Shown: positions 54,386-64,000 of the stretch, piece by piece | Layout of the letters: each line of letters starts with the position of its first letter | Position numbering within the stretch: the stretch's first letter is position 1 | Assembly: GCA_019671135.1 (NCBI GenBank) | Contig: JAHRHY010000005.1 | Location: 2,280,001 to 2,344,000 of the forward strand | DNA: 64,000 bases | Source of the DNA: Linnemannia hyalina | Lineage: Eukaryota > Mortierellomycota > Mortierellomycetes > Mortierellales > Mortierellaceae | Direction of reading: 5' to 3' | Made by a program: the position numbers and the translations under genes | The notes under the pieces: generated by a model | What the model was told of the DNA's origin: nothing | Databases searched by the model: none | Seen by the model: only the letters and a program-made list of their open reading frames with translations

Positions 54386-55153
54386 TTAGATGGGTGCGTC
54401 CTTGGCGCCGCCTTTGCTGCTGTCGAGCTCAGGAATATCGGCAATTCGTTTGGCGCGACGGATGTCCTCGTTCATGTAGAGTAGTTCGTCAACACGAGCA
54501 CGTTTCTTGGCATCCTTCCTGAGAACAAACTTGAAATCTTCCACATTGACCTTTCCACGCTTGTCTGCCACCGCTGCTGCTTGTGTGCACTAGATATAAG
54601 GATAAGTTTTAGTAGTTTGCAATTCGTTTTGCCACCAAATAAATGACTGTATAATTGAAAAGGGCGTGCAAACATACAGTGTCGGTGAGGTACTCGATTA
54701 ACATGTCCTCAAGGACACCAACAGCATCGTTGGCAGGATTGGGAACATCGCCGAATCCGAACATGAGTTGCTTCACTATTACAATTCAAAAGCAATAACA
54801 ACGCGATCAGTCACTTTGTTGCTGAATGTCCTTTTCCCTCCCATGATTCTTTTTCATGAGATGACTGTTGAGTCGTCCTGAACAAGAGCAATAGCAGAAG
54901 TACGCTTACGTTCTTTAGCAAAGACATATTTCTTGCGCTTGTTGCGAGGCTCGTTAGTGGAACCAGGAGGGCGTCCAAGAGTCGCTGTAGGTTTCTTGGG
55001 GACAGCAACAGATGCAGGGTTGATGGTGTTATTGTTGTTGCCTGGAGTAGCAATAGCTGTTGTTCCTGCTGTGCCAGGGATTGCCACTGTTGCTGTTGAT
55101 GTAGTGGGAGGTGTACCAGCAGGCGAGTTTGCGGTTGAAGTGTTGTCCGCCAT
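54386..55153 (-). CDS. TAF13: TFIID subunit TAF13 (histone-fold), three exons
   Basis: Exons 55153-54910, 54775-54678 and 54589-54386, both introns GT-AG, give 181 residues. The N-terminal 75 residues are a Thr/Ala/Pro/Asn-rich extension. The TAF13 histone fold follows: KYVFAKELKQLMFGFGDVPN (spliced across intron 1), a DAVGVLEDMLIEYLTDT helix, then VNVEDFKFVLRKDAKKRARV and DELLYMNEDIRRAKRIADIP. These are diagnostic TAF13 signatures. TAF13 pairs with TAF11 in TFIID and acts in preinitiation complex assembly in the nucleus. Yeast and human versions lack such a long extension. The start gives MADNTSTANSPAG. It is divergent from ASCC2, with 425 bases between start codons. Confidence 0.96.
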
Positions 55154-55578
55154 GCTGTTTGTGCTGTCTCTTTGTCCCCAATGGCTGTCTTGTCTGTGTG
55201 TTTTCCCAGTGTGACCTTTGGGTGATTTTCGTTGTTCTTCTTCGTGTCTTGTGGTAAGGAAGAGAAAGGTGAAATTTGAATTTATAGTGATTAAGAGTAT
55301 CTAAGCCACATAAAAAACTGCGGTTTCCCAGAGACCGAACTGGAGCCCATTGGAGCAAAAATACGCCGCAGAAACGAGGCAGAGTGGACGCGAGGACCCC
55401 CTGCCTTCTTTTTCTTGGCTTCAGCTTCTTTTTCTCTTCTTTCTTCTTTTTTCTTTCTTCATCACTCTCCGTTAATCTTCTCCCCTCTCTCTCCACCCGC
55501 GACCTACATATAATCTACCAACACGCACCCTACAACCAACCCATCAACAACTAGCAACAAGAAAAGCAAAGAAGCGCG
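55154..55578. promoter_or_regulatory. Shared divergent promoter region of TAF13 and ASCC2
   Basis: The 425-base gap between the two ATGs holds pyrimidine-rich leader sequence on the ASCC2 side (about 55410-55500). No clear TATA box. Confidence 0.5.
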
Positions 55579-58568
55579 ATGTCTCTCACGCCTGTTGACA
55601 TTCTACCCTTCGTCACCCCGGTGACAGACCCCACCATCTCTGAGATGGACTTCTCCGTCGCTGTCGACGACTGGAACGAGAGCCTCTCTCGTATCCTCAA
55701 GCACAACACTAAGGCCTTCTGGACAGAGCTCCTCCAGAACCAGTCCCTCTCCCGCTTCCTCAATTCCTTCCTGGGCGAGTACGCCTCCTTCCGTGGCAAC
55801 AAGGGCGATATCTGGATCATGGAACTCGAGGAGGTCGTGCGCAGGGTCTTCATGATCTATCACCGGATAGCCGAGTCTATGACTGACAACCAGGTCACTA
55901 CCCTCATCAACGAGACCCAACCCATTGCCTCCCTGGGATTTGACGATGCAGGATCAGCACTCTTGGATACTGGACTTGTCTCGACGTCGGTTCTCATGGA
56001 TCTGGCCGGCATCTATGGCAGTTCCGATCCGGAGGGTGTCTCCAAGATGGTCAGCACCTTTCTGCAAAACACCCCCAGCCTGATTGGCGACTTTCGAACC
56101 TCCACCGGTACCGTCGTCCAGATCATTCGCCGTGTCCAGAAAAAGTTTGAAAAGGGCATAACCGGAGGATCAGGAGGTTCTGGAGCAGGCAAGGGAAAGG
56201 GTAAAGGCAAGAGCGTCTCTCCTGCCGTACCAGCATCACCTGAGCCAAGCACGCCGGAACAGGATGAGGAAAAGAGGACAGAGGCCTTCCAGTACGCAAG
56301 TGCTCTCGCCAACGTCGCCTATGCCATCGACTCCATCTCGGCTGTGAGCCCAACGTTAGCGACCGAGCTCCACCAACACGCCGCCTTTATGCAGTGTCTC
56401 TTTGGCTGCTACAACTATACCCTGCCCATCCTCACTAAGGTCCTGATCGAGAGCACCACCGGAGGCGAGTTCAGATCCCAGGCTGTTTTGAACTTTTTGC
56501 GGCTAAAGATGCTGTCGATCGTTAGCAACATTCTCGAGAGTATTGTCAAAGATCACCAGCAGACCGTGGGCGACGACGAGGACGACGAGGATTCGATGGC
56601 AGCCTTGACCGACACCATCTGCAGATTGGTTGCTGATCTGGATGAACAGTCGCCCTTGCAGGAAGACATGGTGCCGATGTTTGACGCGCCCATCATTCTG
56701 GATCTGGAGATTCAGTTCAGTTTGTCGGAAATGTTGTCGAAGTGGATCACGGACGTTTTCCACGGGGAGAACGACCGGATCGCTTTCTGGGTCGAGAAAC
56801 TGCGGAACCTGCTGAGTTTCAATCCAGCAACGATATCCTTTTTGGACGAGCACAACATGCGTAAGTCGGAGAAGATGGCCAGGGCCATGTCGCACTTGTA
56901 CATCAACGAGGAGAAGAGCCGGTCAGGATCGACCATTCACACTGGATCGTATATGGCAACTCCTCCACCACTTCCTGCGAGGAATGCCGCGCAGGAGGAA
57001 GACTATGTCAAGCGGACGCTGCTTGTTTCACAGTTGCAGGACTTGTTTCCGGACCTTGGCGACGGTTTCTTGGAGGCATGTCTTATCTCCTTCAAGGATG
57101 ATCCCGAGTCTGTGACCATGCACCTCTTGGAGGAGGACCTTCCCAGCGATCTCGCTACCATGGATCGTTCCACTGTCAGGTACAACATTGCCCTCTTTTT
57201 TTTTTGCTTCTGGGATTTTTTTTTCAGGATTACTGACCAGCAGATTATTTACTATTGAAATAATATAGAGCGCCTCAGCAGACTGCCCCTGACTCGATGG
57301 CACTTGTCCAAGTACCGAGTCACGATAATGTGGAAGAGCAGGATGTTCTGTCTACTCGTCGCAACATCTTTGACGGAGACGAGTTTGACATGTTCTCAGG
57401 AAACCAAGTCGACAAAACCAAGATGTACCGTGGCAAGAAGGGGTACGCCAGAATTTGTGTCCATGTCAGGCCTTTTATGTTGTTCTGCGTTTACTTGCTA
57501 TGTTAACCATATTAACCCAATGTGTTTCTTTTCTTTTTCATAGTCCCAAGGATGTGGAGGTGGTGCTGGATGACAAGGAGTTTGTGACACAGCACAAGAG
57601 CGCAATCATGAAGGCAGTCGAGAGCATGTATGACGACGAATACGACGACACTTATGATTCCATGGGACTCACCAACAATACCCAGACCAGCTTTAAGTTG
57701 GTTGATGCCGTCAACGAGGACGAAAGCAACAACACTCAACCTCAGCAACTGGCAAGTTCACTGTCATGTTACATTGCGTGCATTTATTATAACCCTACTC
57801 TTCCTTTTGGATAGTTGCTAACCTTTTTTCGTTTTTCACAACGTCGCTATAGCATACGGATCCTTCGATTGCGCATGAAGAGGTGTTAATCAACACGTAC
57901 ACGAGCAACAAGGATGTTTTCAACCGCAACGGAGAGGCTCGTCGATCCAAGAAGAGACAGGAGCTCCGCAACTTGACCAAAATGACTGATGAACAACTTG
58001 AAGGCTGGGCCATCATGTTCGGTCGCAACGTAAGTCGCCTTCACCAATTCCTTGTCGTCTTGTAAGAGGTGATGATAATACGCGTCAAAGTGTTGCCTTT
58101 CCCCCCAATTGTTGACCACTTTCCTATTACATTGTGAATTGTCAATAATAGCCAAGGAAGGACGCAATTGCTCAAAAGTACGAGTTCAGCGGACAGCAGA
58201 CAGAATTGGAGGGCGCCGATCCAGTGGACAAGCGTCGTGGAGGCCGTTTGCCATTTGTCGATCGTAATGCATCCTCCAGCCCACAACCCCGTCAACAACA
58301 ACAACAGCAGCAGCAGCAGAAGCAGCAGTCAGGAAGTGGCGGTGGCAAGCCATCGAATGGACCCAAGAAACCTCAGCAGCCTAAGCAGCAGCAGTCTGGA
58401 TCATCACCACAGCAGCCTCAGCAGCAACAGCAGAGGCAGCAGACACAGGCACCAAAGACTGCGCCATCAGAACGGGATAAGGTCAAGAACGAGCGTCAAA
58501 AGTCGTCCAAGGCTAATCATAATCGCCGTAATGCGCATGCCAAGAAGATGGCTACCATGAACCCATAG
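55579..58568 (+). CDS. ASCC2: ASCC2/Cue3-like CUE-domain protein (RQC-trigger complex), five exons
   Basis: Exons 55579-57179, 57269-57442, 57544-57751, 57853-58029 and 58152-58568 give 858 residues. The N-terminal helical half (DFSVAVDDWNESLSRILKHN, SLSRFLNSFLGEYASFRGNK) matches ASCC2. A CUE ubiquitin-binding domain lies at about 477-522 (LLVSQLQDLFPDLGDGFLEA, then DDPESVTMHLLEEDLP). Downstream are RRNIFDGDEFDMFSGNQVDK, MYDDEYDDTYDSMG, RRSKKRQELRNLTKMTDEQL and EGWAIMFGRNPRKDAIAQKY, the conserved ASCC2/Cue3 tail, followed by a Gln/Lys-rich C terminus. Cue3/Rqt3 binds polyubiquitin on stalled ribosomes and works with the Slh1/ASCC3 helicase to split them. The third intron (57752-57852) needs a GC donor (GCAAGT); no nearby GT keeps the phase. 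Low-complexity GK repeats sit near residue 205. Confidence 0.94.
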
Positions 58569-59832
58569 ACACTCTTTCGCTTACACGGAAGATATATAAA
58601 AAAAACATGAAAATAGACATCTCGCCACAACATTAGAAGAAAACTGGTGGCTTCATACTGTGCTCATTTGTTGTTGTATGTGATCTTTGCAAAGATGAAC
58701 TGAAGTATCGAGGAAGGAAGGACAAGAAGCAAAGTCTATGGGAATTGAAGATCTTGAAAGAGAGCTCTCACTGCGCCAGCGATCAATTCTTGGGATCTGT
58801 GGTGTCCAAGGTTAGCAGCGAAGTATCTGGTGATAAAAACGGTAAGGGCATCAGGTACCTCGGACCTGTTTTGCCTTTTAATTAGTGTCCAACTTAACAC
58901 CTATCACAAATTCTCATCCCTGGCGCCGCGTCGCGTACCGGTCACCCCTAAACACCTCTAGATCGCGGAGCAAGAAACCCGTTCGCCTTGGAATTGAATC
59001 TTGAAATTCCTGGCTTCCTTCTTGTCCATAACCCATTCTTTCAACCGAGTTGGACGTTTTCGGCAGAGGGTGGTGGGCAAGAGAGTGACAGGTCTAGGAC
59101 TAGGTTTGAAGTGGTGCGGAGGGAGATGGCGATTGGTGTGGAGGAGATGCCGCTGCAGCCTTGGAGGGTGATGTGGCAGATGGTGGGGCGCATCTCGAGT
59201 GGGGAGAGAGGGATGATAGAGTCGTCGAAGATCCAGGTGCCAGATATGATGAGGTGCTGTACTGTACAGCACTTTTTATTTACTTTTATTCACTGAGCCA
59301 CTATTTCAACACTAATCCAAAAGTAAAAAATGTCGCCGATGGTTGATTCTCTTATCATCACCCTCCTACACCTTCCTTTCTTTCCTCTTTGCTACCACTC
59401 TCACGCCCTTTCCATCACCACCCCCGTTCCTTGCTGTTCCTCTCTCTCTCTCTGCCCTTTTGTCTTTTCCTTGCTCTCCTTTTTTTTTACAAATCGCCTT
59501 CCACTATATAACCTTTGTTCGTCTCTCTTTGCTCTCGACATCCCTTCGCATTCATCCTCCAGTGCCACTCTTCTTTTCATTCTTTCCTTTCCAAGCTGTC
59601 AGCAGCTTTCGTCTCTCGGCGCAGTCTTTAGAACTGTCTTCAGGTAAACGTGATCTATCTCCAGAATTGAATGTATAAGGCAGTCTCCCAGTTCCTGTCA
59701 CTCCATCTCTTTCACTTGTCAGGGTGCATGGGGTTGACGCCCTTTCCTCATACTGATATCTCATCTGCACCACTGCTGCGGGGCGGTATCAAGCGAGGTT
59801 TCGTCCTCGCGTGTTGCATTGCTTAGCATTAA
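58569..59832. other. Spacer after ASCC2
   Basis: ASCC2 3' region, then DNA without a supported gene. Overlapping ORFs at 58958-59296 on both strands are short. A CTATATAACC TATA-like motif at about 59503 is followed by T/C-rich sequence that could be the leader of a lost gene. Confidence 0.4.
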
Positions 59833-60133
59833 AACACTGTGCGAGTCTCATTGTCGCAAGATACTGTCGGTACAGCAGCCTGATATGGAGCCCTGGAGAC
59901 TCTTCGACACCCGTAGCAGGGTCCTCTAGAGCCATGTAGTCGTCCCCACCAAACTGGCGTTACTCTACGTTTCTAAAACGTAGGGCATCGTTCGGTATGA
60001 GTCCCGTCCACGCGCGTCTCCATGCTCTGGAAACACCGCGCAGGCCTCGTTATCGCGAGAGATTGCACTCGCAGCAGCCTGCTATGGAGCTCTGGTTTAC
60101 TCTTTAACGCCCGCAGCGGGGCCTTCTAGAGCC
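59833..60133. repeat. Two diverged direct repeats of about 101 bases
   Basis: 59833-59933 and 60032-60133 align end to end: AACACTGTGCGAGTCTCATT versus AACACCGCGCAGGCCTCGTT at the start, CAGCAGCCTGATATGGAGC versus CAGCAGCCTGCTATGGAGC in the middle, and GTCCTCTAGAGCC versus GCCTTCTAGAGCC at the end. Many differences are C/T or G/A. The 98-base space between them holds the hairpin CTACGTTTCTAAAACGTAG. Confidence 0.75.
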
Positions 60134-60255
60134 GGGGTCCACCCTTTTCTTTCACTCTTCTTCTCTTTTTCTCTTCTTTCTTTTTTTTCTTTTCGTTGTA
60201 TTTTTTTTTTCATGCTGCTTACGATTTTCTACCTATTCCCTTTCAATGTAAATAG

Positions 60256-60390
60256 AGGGGTTCAAACCTTGATATTTGACGGCGTGTAGCCAAATGCGCC
60301 GTCAAGGAAATCCGCCAAGGAAATACGTTTCCGCGAGGGCTGATGTATTTCGACGTTTTGAATGTGGGCATGTCAAAGTTTGAAACCCCT
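60256..60390. mobile_element. 135-bp MITE-like element with terminal inverted repeats
   Basis: It begins AGGGGTTCAAACCTTGATAT and ends with the imperfect inverse (the reverse complement of the right end is AGGGGTTTCAAACTTTGACA). Inside, TTGACGGCG and CGCCGTCAA form a second palindrome. Target duplication is unclear (TA-like). No coding capacity. Confidence 0.55.
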
Positions 60391-60459
60391 AATATAGGTC
60401 CCATATCTCATGATGTCGCGATGATTATGACGCGGCTTCTAGTGTGACAGAGACAGAGG

Positions 60460-62790
60460 TCGATCACGGATACAATATGATCGGGAACACTCTCAGGCTT
60501 TGGAGTCAACAGGCCATTGGAAGGAGGTTCTCGCAAGGCTCGCCGGCTCGACTTGTGTGTGCTGGCATACATGAGCACCTGTACTCGCTAGACCGATATT
60601 GACTACGGAGACTTCCTCTATCATGCGGACAAGGCGCAGAAGGAAAAATGCATATTAAAGCGATTACATTCTGCTTGGCATCTCGGTATCACACAACTCC
60701 TCCGGTCGACACACGAAGGCCTGCGAAGTCGAGTTAAAACACTCCTGCAGAAGTGGTCCCGGAAGGAGTATGTCTCGATGGAGTGCACTTTCGGTTTGCA
60801 CCTGGAACGCAAATGAGTTCTGGATGGAGGATCGCTCAAGGCTCTGGCAGCGTCGAATACCTACTGGGACGAGCGTGCTTGTCATGATTACGGACAAACA
60901 ACGGAGGTGCTGAAGCAACAAGGTACCACAATGAAGAGACGTCAATGAATGTGCGATGCATTATTGCCACCACTTGCACCTAACATCAAACCGGTCTTTG
61001 AACTAGCCTCTGACGAGCCATCGAGGCTGAGTCTCAGCTATGGAAATGAGGATTCCCAACAGGGGAGGCAAAGAAGGCAAAGGAAGCAGGTCCATCCAAA
61101 CATGCAAGCGACGGGGAAACACGACTCGTCTGCAGAACTGCAACAGGAACCACCATCAGCTGTGACCTTCGTAGGATCGAAGCTGACCAAGTAGTATACT
61201 ACATCCAATGACGTCCAGATCAACGGACAGGTTCCGGTCTTCATTTCGCCGCCGAGCGACATATCTTAATTGCACCGGCTCTTGTTCAACCATGTACAGG
61301 ATCTACTGATGGAGTACTACGAGCAGAACGCAAGGACAAAGAGGAGAAGGACCAAACTCTGTTGAAAGGTTCAATGTAGGCCTACCAGATTTATCTAACC
61401 AGAGTATTATACGATTTGTGAACCAGAGTATTATACGATTTGTGCATTACATCTGCGTTTCCAGCAGCAGCAGCGTTTGGAATAGTATAGGGTCGTACTT
61501 TCCGGTGTCATGAATGTCATGTCCGATCGATTCATCAGCTACTGTGAAAGTAGCGACAATGAAAATGTCTTTGAGCGTGCAGCCATAGCTACAAGGATCG
61601 AGAACTTTAACCAGCATGAGTGCCTTTCGATCATTCGAGGCTACTCTGCAATGCTGGAGGATCAAGGACTCGAGGCACTTTGGTTTCAAGTTGTTCACCA
61701 AGTTTGGATCAGGCAAACCCCTGCCACCAGATGCTTCGCATCTTGGATTATCTGTGAGCGCTTTTCTTGTGCGTTATCTTTGTAGCTTGTTGAGCAACCT
61801 TGGCATAATTTGATCACTGTGTGCCATTTTGTACTCCCATACTCCCTTTAGCTGCCACGTTATCAGTAACTCTCCATACAAAGCGTCAGAGCCGTCTGAG
61901 ACGGACAGTTTGTATATTTGGACCCATCCTTTTTTCATTAATCACAGACGGCATTGCACTACTGAGCGGCGAGAAGATGCTGGAGGCATCCAAGACACTG
62001 CGGCGCGAACAATCGCGCGAGTTTGGCGACCTGACGTAGACCAGGCGAAAAAAAATGACCTTGCCCTTTGCTAAGATGGCATTGAGCTGAGCAACATAGA
62101 GTTTAAGCGGGCCAGGATTGCCTCCAAGGATGTGACCATGCAGTGGCGGAAGAACATTCGCCTCGGCCACTGTCTTCAAGAGGCTCATCGAACAATAGGG
62201 CTCGGCGACTCGGCCATTATCATGGCCGATATTGCGGGTATGTGAAACATAGCAAAAAACCCAGACGAGGAGTACCACGATCGGATGATCGTTTGAATGC
62301 TGACTTTCTCATTTCCTTCTGTCCTTCCTCCCTCATATAGGGGTTCGTAGATGTCTTCTACCCTATCGTGCCACTCGAAGATATTTGGGTCGTAGGGTGC
62401 GCTGCTGCGGACTTTGCCCACCTCCCAACAACCTAGAGAGCTCTTCTTGATTTTATGTGCGAAAACGACACCTCCATTGCTCAAATGTTATGATTCTTTG
62501 TAAGTCGATCGAATACCACCAGTCTGAATGGTGGCAGATAAAAACCATGTATGGAGGCGATACTCATGGCTTTGTCTTTACTCTTTTGTTTTGTTAAGAT
62601 ATACTGGCAGAGAAGTGCAAGAAGGCAAAGAGGGCGAGGTAGAGATACAACCTGCAGCTGGCCAAACAAGGGATATGTCAAGCAATAGGATCTGCTCGGT
62701 CGATCACGCCGCCTCCCAAGATCAAGGCCCTTGCGAACACTGTCATTTTTACGCCGAACAAGAAGCGTACTTTAGCTATGTATTCTACAT
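60460..62790 (+). pseudogene. Large decayed gene in several frames
   Basis: Protein-like stretches follow one another on the plus strand but change frame and contain stops. Near 60601: DYGDFLYHADKAQKEKCILK, then LHSAWHLGITQLLRSTHEGL and YWDERACHDYGQTTEVLKQQ. Near 61210: NDVQINGQVPVFISPPSDIS. Near 61930: TDGIALLSGEKMLEASKTLR. Near 62100: ELSNIEFKRARIASKDVTMQ, WRKNIRLGHCLQEAHRTIGL. A still recognisable GT-AG intron (about 62240-62341) leads to GFVDVFYPIVPLEDIWVVGC. Near 62680: SITPPPKIKALANTVIFTPN. It looks like one long gene of a lineage-specific family; I recall similar Mortierellales proteins but cannot verify. Function unknown. Confidence 0.5.
61397..61444. repeat. Exact 24-base tandem duplication
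   Basis: A 24-base unit beginning AACCAGAGTATTATACGATT occurs twice back to back with no mismatch, inside the decayed gene. Confidence 0.97.
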
Positions 62791-63049
62791 TTTAGCGACC
62801 CAATCTCAAATGAAATGTTCTGATGTCCGAAAAGAGGATGATACTTGGAAAGGCTGGGGTTGCGAGAGGGTATGGTAAAAGGTCGCGTTCTTGTCTGAAT
62901 CACAGGGGAGCGCCCATTTCTTGTATTTTTTTCACCTTTCTTTTCATTTGATGCTTCGTCACAGCATGACAGACAATCGTCTGGCCCTTTTTTTGTCTTG
63001 TTGATGGAGAGGCTACGTCCAACGCGTTTTCTGCTATGACTCTCTCAAA

Positions 63050-63372
63050 CGACACCATGGATGTAACGCCTGGGAGACCTTGGACTTGAACATGTGCAAC
63101 TACGGGTCTGAACATAGACGGCCCATCACCTGTCTGCACCCCTCCTCAAGGATACAGATGACCCCTCTGCACTCCCACGACAGCAACAACAGCGCCACAC
63201 TCTCCCCTCCCTCCGCGATCTGCATCTGCAAGGACAATGGACGATCGGCAACAAGATCTTGAAAGAATTCCTCTCAGGCATGACTCCCAACCTTGAGAAC
63301 CTGAACGCGAATCAATTGAAGGAGTGCGCGATTTGAGGACTGGTGGATGTACTCAAGACGAGGGCAAGATGC
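63050..63372 (+). pseudogene. 3' relic of an F-box-like family gene
   Basis: The plus strand reads WETLDLNMCNYGSEHRRPIT, matching the family block before the DLF motif, and after a frame change LPSLRDLHLQGQWTIGNKIL, KEFLSGMTPNLENLNANQLK, then a TGA and GLVDVLKTR. This corresponds to the last LRR-like block of the intact copies (for example DAILSEFLTGMFPELQDLT in the 14805 gene). No 5' part is found, so this is a truncated, frameshifted remnant. Confidence 0.7.
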
Positions 63373-63789
63373 AGACTGTTTTGACAGGGTTTTGGGTTAG
63401 GGAAATACGATGAGCAGGATGTGGCGTCAAAGTAGATGGTGAGAGATCCGGCGATGGTAAGGGTGAATGGTTTTTGATGTGCCTGATGTGTATTATTTCC
63501 CTCACGGCGAAAGCGAAAAAAACAGGAGTCATTGTACCTGACACGAGCAAGATTTTTGGTGGCGAGACACGCGCGCGTTGGTTCAAGAGCGCCTAGGTGA
63601 CCAATGCAAAATGTGGCGTCGAGCCGTTTGTTCGTCTGTGTTTGACTTTCCAAACTTCACCTCCACATCCATTCTACTCCGCATTCCTTTTTTTTCATTG
63701 TTCTTAATCACTCTCCCTCCAACTCTTTGTCGTTACCACCCTGCTTCCTTCTCCTTTCCATTGATTCATCATCACCATCCACCAACGTG
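63373..63789. other. Promoter/leader of the last F-box-like gene
   Basis: No supported ORF. A C/T-rich leader runs from about 63640 to the ATG at 63790, like those before the other F-box-like genes. Confidence 0.5.
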
Positions 63790-64000
63790 ATGGCTCCCCT
63801 CTCGCAATTACCACTCGAATGCCTTCACGTCATCATACACTTCATCCTCACAGACAACAACAAGCCCCTGGCAACACTCTCCCAACTCCTATGCGTCAAC
63901 AAGTACCTTGCCTCCGTCACTCTTCCCTTTATCTACTCGAACCCCTTCCCCCTCTCCTTTTCTTCCGAACACGGGAAGGACACTCGACTCCTTCGAAGAG
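63790..64000 (+). CDS. F-box-like protein, 5' part only (runs off the window)
   Basis: ATG 63790 encodes MAPLSQLPLECLHVIIHFIL, the family F-box-like start, then a NKPLATLSQLLCVNKYLASV block and LPFIYSNPFPLSF. The frame is open for 70 codons to the window edge. It shows the family extends beyond the 7-20.6 kb cluster. Whether it is full length cannot be seen. Confidence 0.8.
   Translation, partial: MAPLSQLPLECLHVIIHFILTDNNKPLATLSQLLCVNKYLASVTLPFIYSNPFPLSFSSEHGKDTRLLRR

Noticed and set aside
60256..60275. GGGGTTCAAACC resembling a tRNA T-arm
   Set aside because: No matching acceptor stem, anticodon or D-arm nearby, and the motif is the end of an inverted-repeat element.
1..64000. CRISPR arrays, rRNA, prokaryotic operons or integrated virus genes
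   Set aside because: No evenly spaced direct repeats, no rRNA-like sequence and no viral-type genes were seen; the introns and gene content are eukaryotic.

Overview
This is nuclear DNA of a filamentous fungus. Genes are split by short GT-AG introns with fungal donor sites (GTAAGT, GTATGT), intergenic spacers are long and pyrimidine-rich, and there is no operon structure. A large local family of 800-900 residue F-box-like proteins beginning MDPLSRLPxECL, together with the intron style, suggests Mortierellomycotina (Mortierella/Linnemannia-like). That placement is an inference from family character; no marker gene in the window proves it.

Layout. 0.2-5.6 kb: an eight-exon tricalbin (ER-plasma membrane tether). 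6.9-20.6 kb: an F-box-like cluster with four full-length genes on both strands, one C-terminally truncated copy, one frameshifted copy and a WD40 relic. 20.9-30.3 kb: a secreted repeat protein, a disordered RGG/SR protein, a MYND zinc-finger protein and a small Ser-rich protein. 34.0-35.8 kb: a Gln/Asn-rich coiled-coil protein with one intron. 36.9-39.7 kb: two small secreted peptide genes with a shared C-terminal module that is completed by a second exon, flanking an orphan gene. 43.7-49 kb: repeat-rich DNA with LINE fragments (one a dated insertion with a 14-bp target duplication), a beta-trefoil lectin gene and a 163-bp foldback MITE with an 8-bp target duplication. 51.7-58.6 kb: a dense housekeeping block with an uncharacterised two-exon gene, a small two-TM protein, TAF13 (TFIID) and, divergently, ASCC2/Cue3 (ribosome quality-control trigger). 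58.6-63.8 kb: decayed DNA with a 2.3-kb multi-frame pseudogene, MITE-like and tandem repeats and an F-box-family 3' relic, ending in the 5' part of another F-box-like gene that runs off the window.

The genes do not form one pathway. The window alternates conserved eukaryotic genes (tricalbin, TAF13, ASCC2) with fast-evolving accessory DNA. The most novel item is the pair of small secreted peptide genes. Read as single ORFs they end at a TAG that overlaps a consensus 5' splice donor. Splicing in both genes removes the stop and adds a tail starting Y-x-S-P, giving a conserved WLxxNYxSP core.
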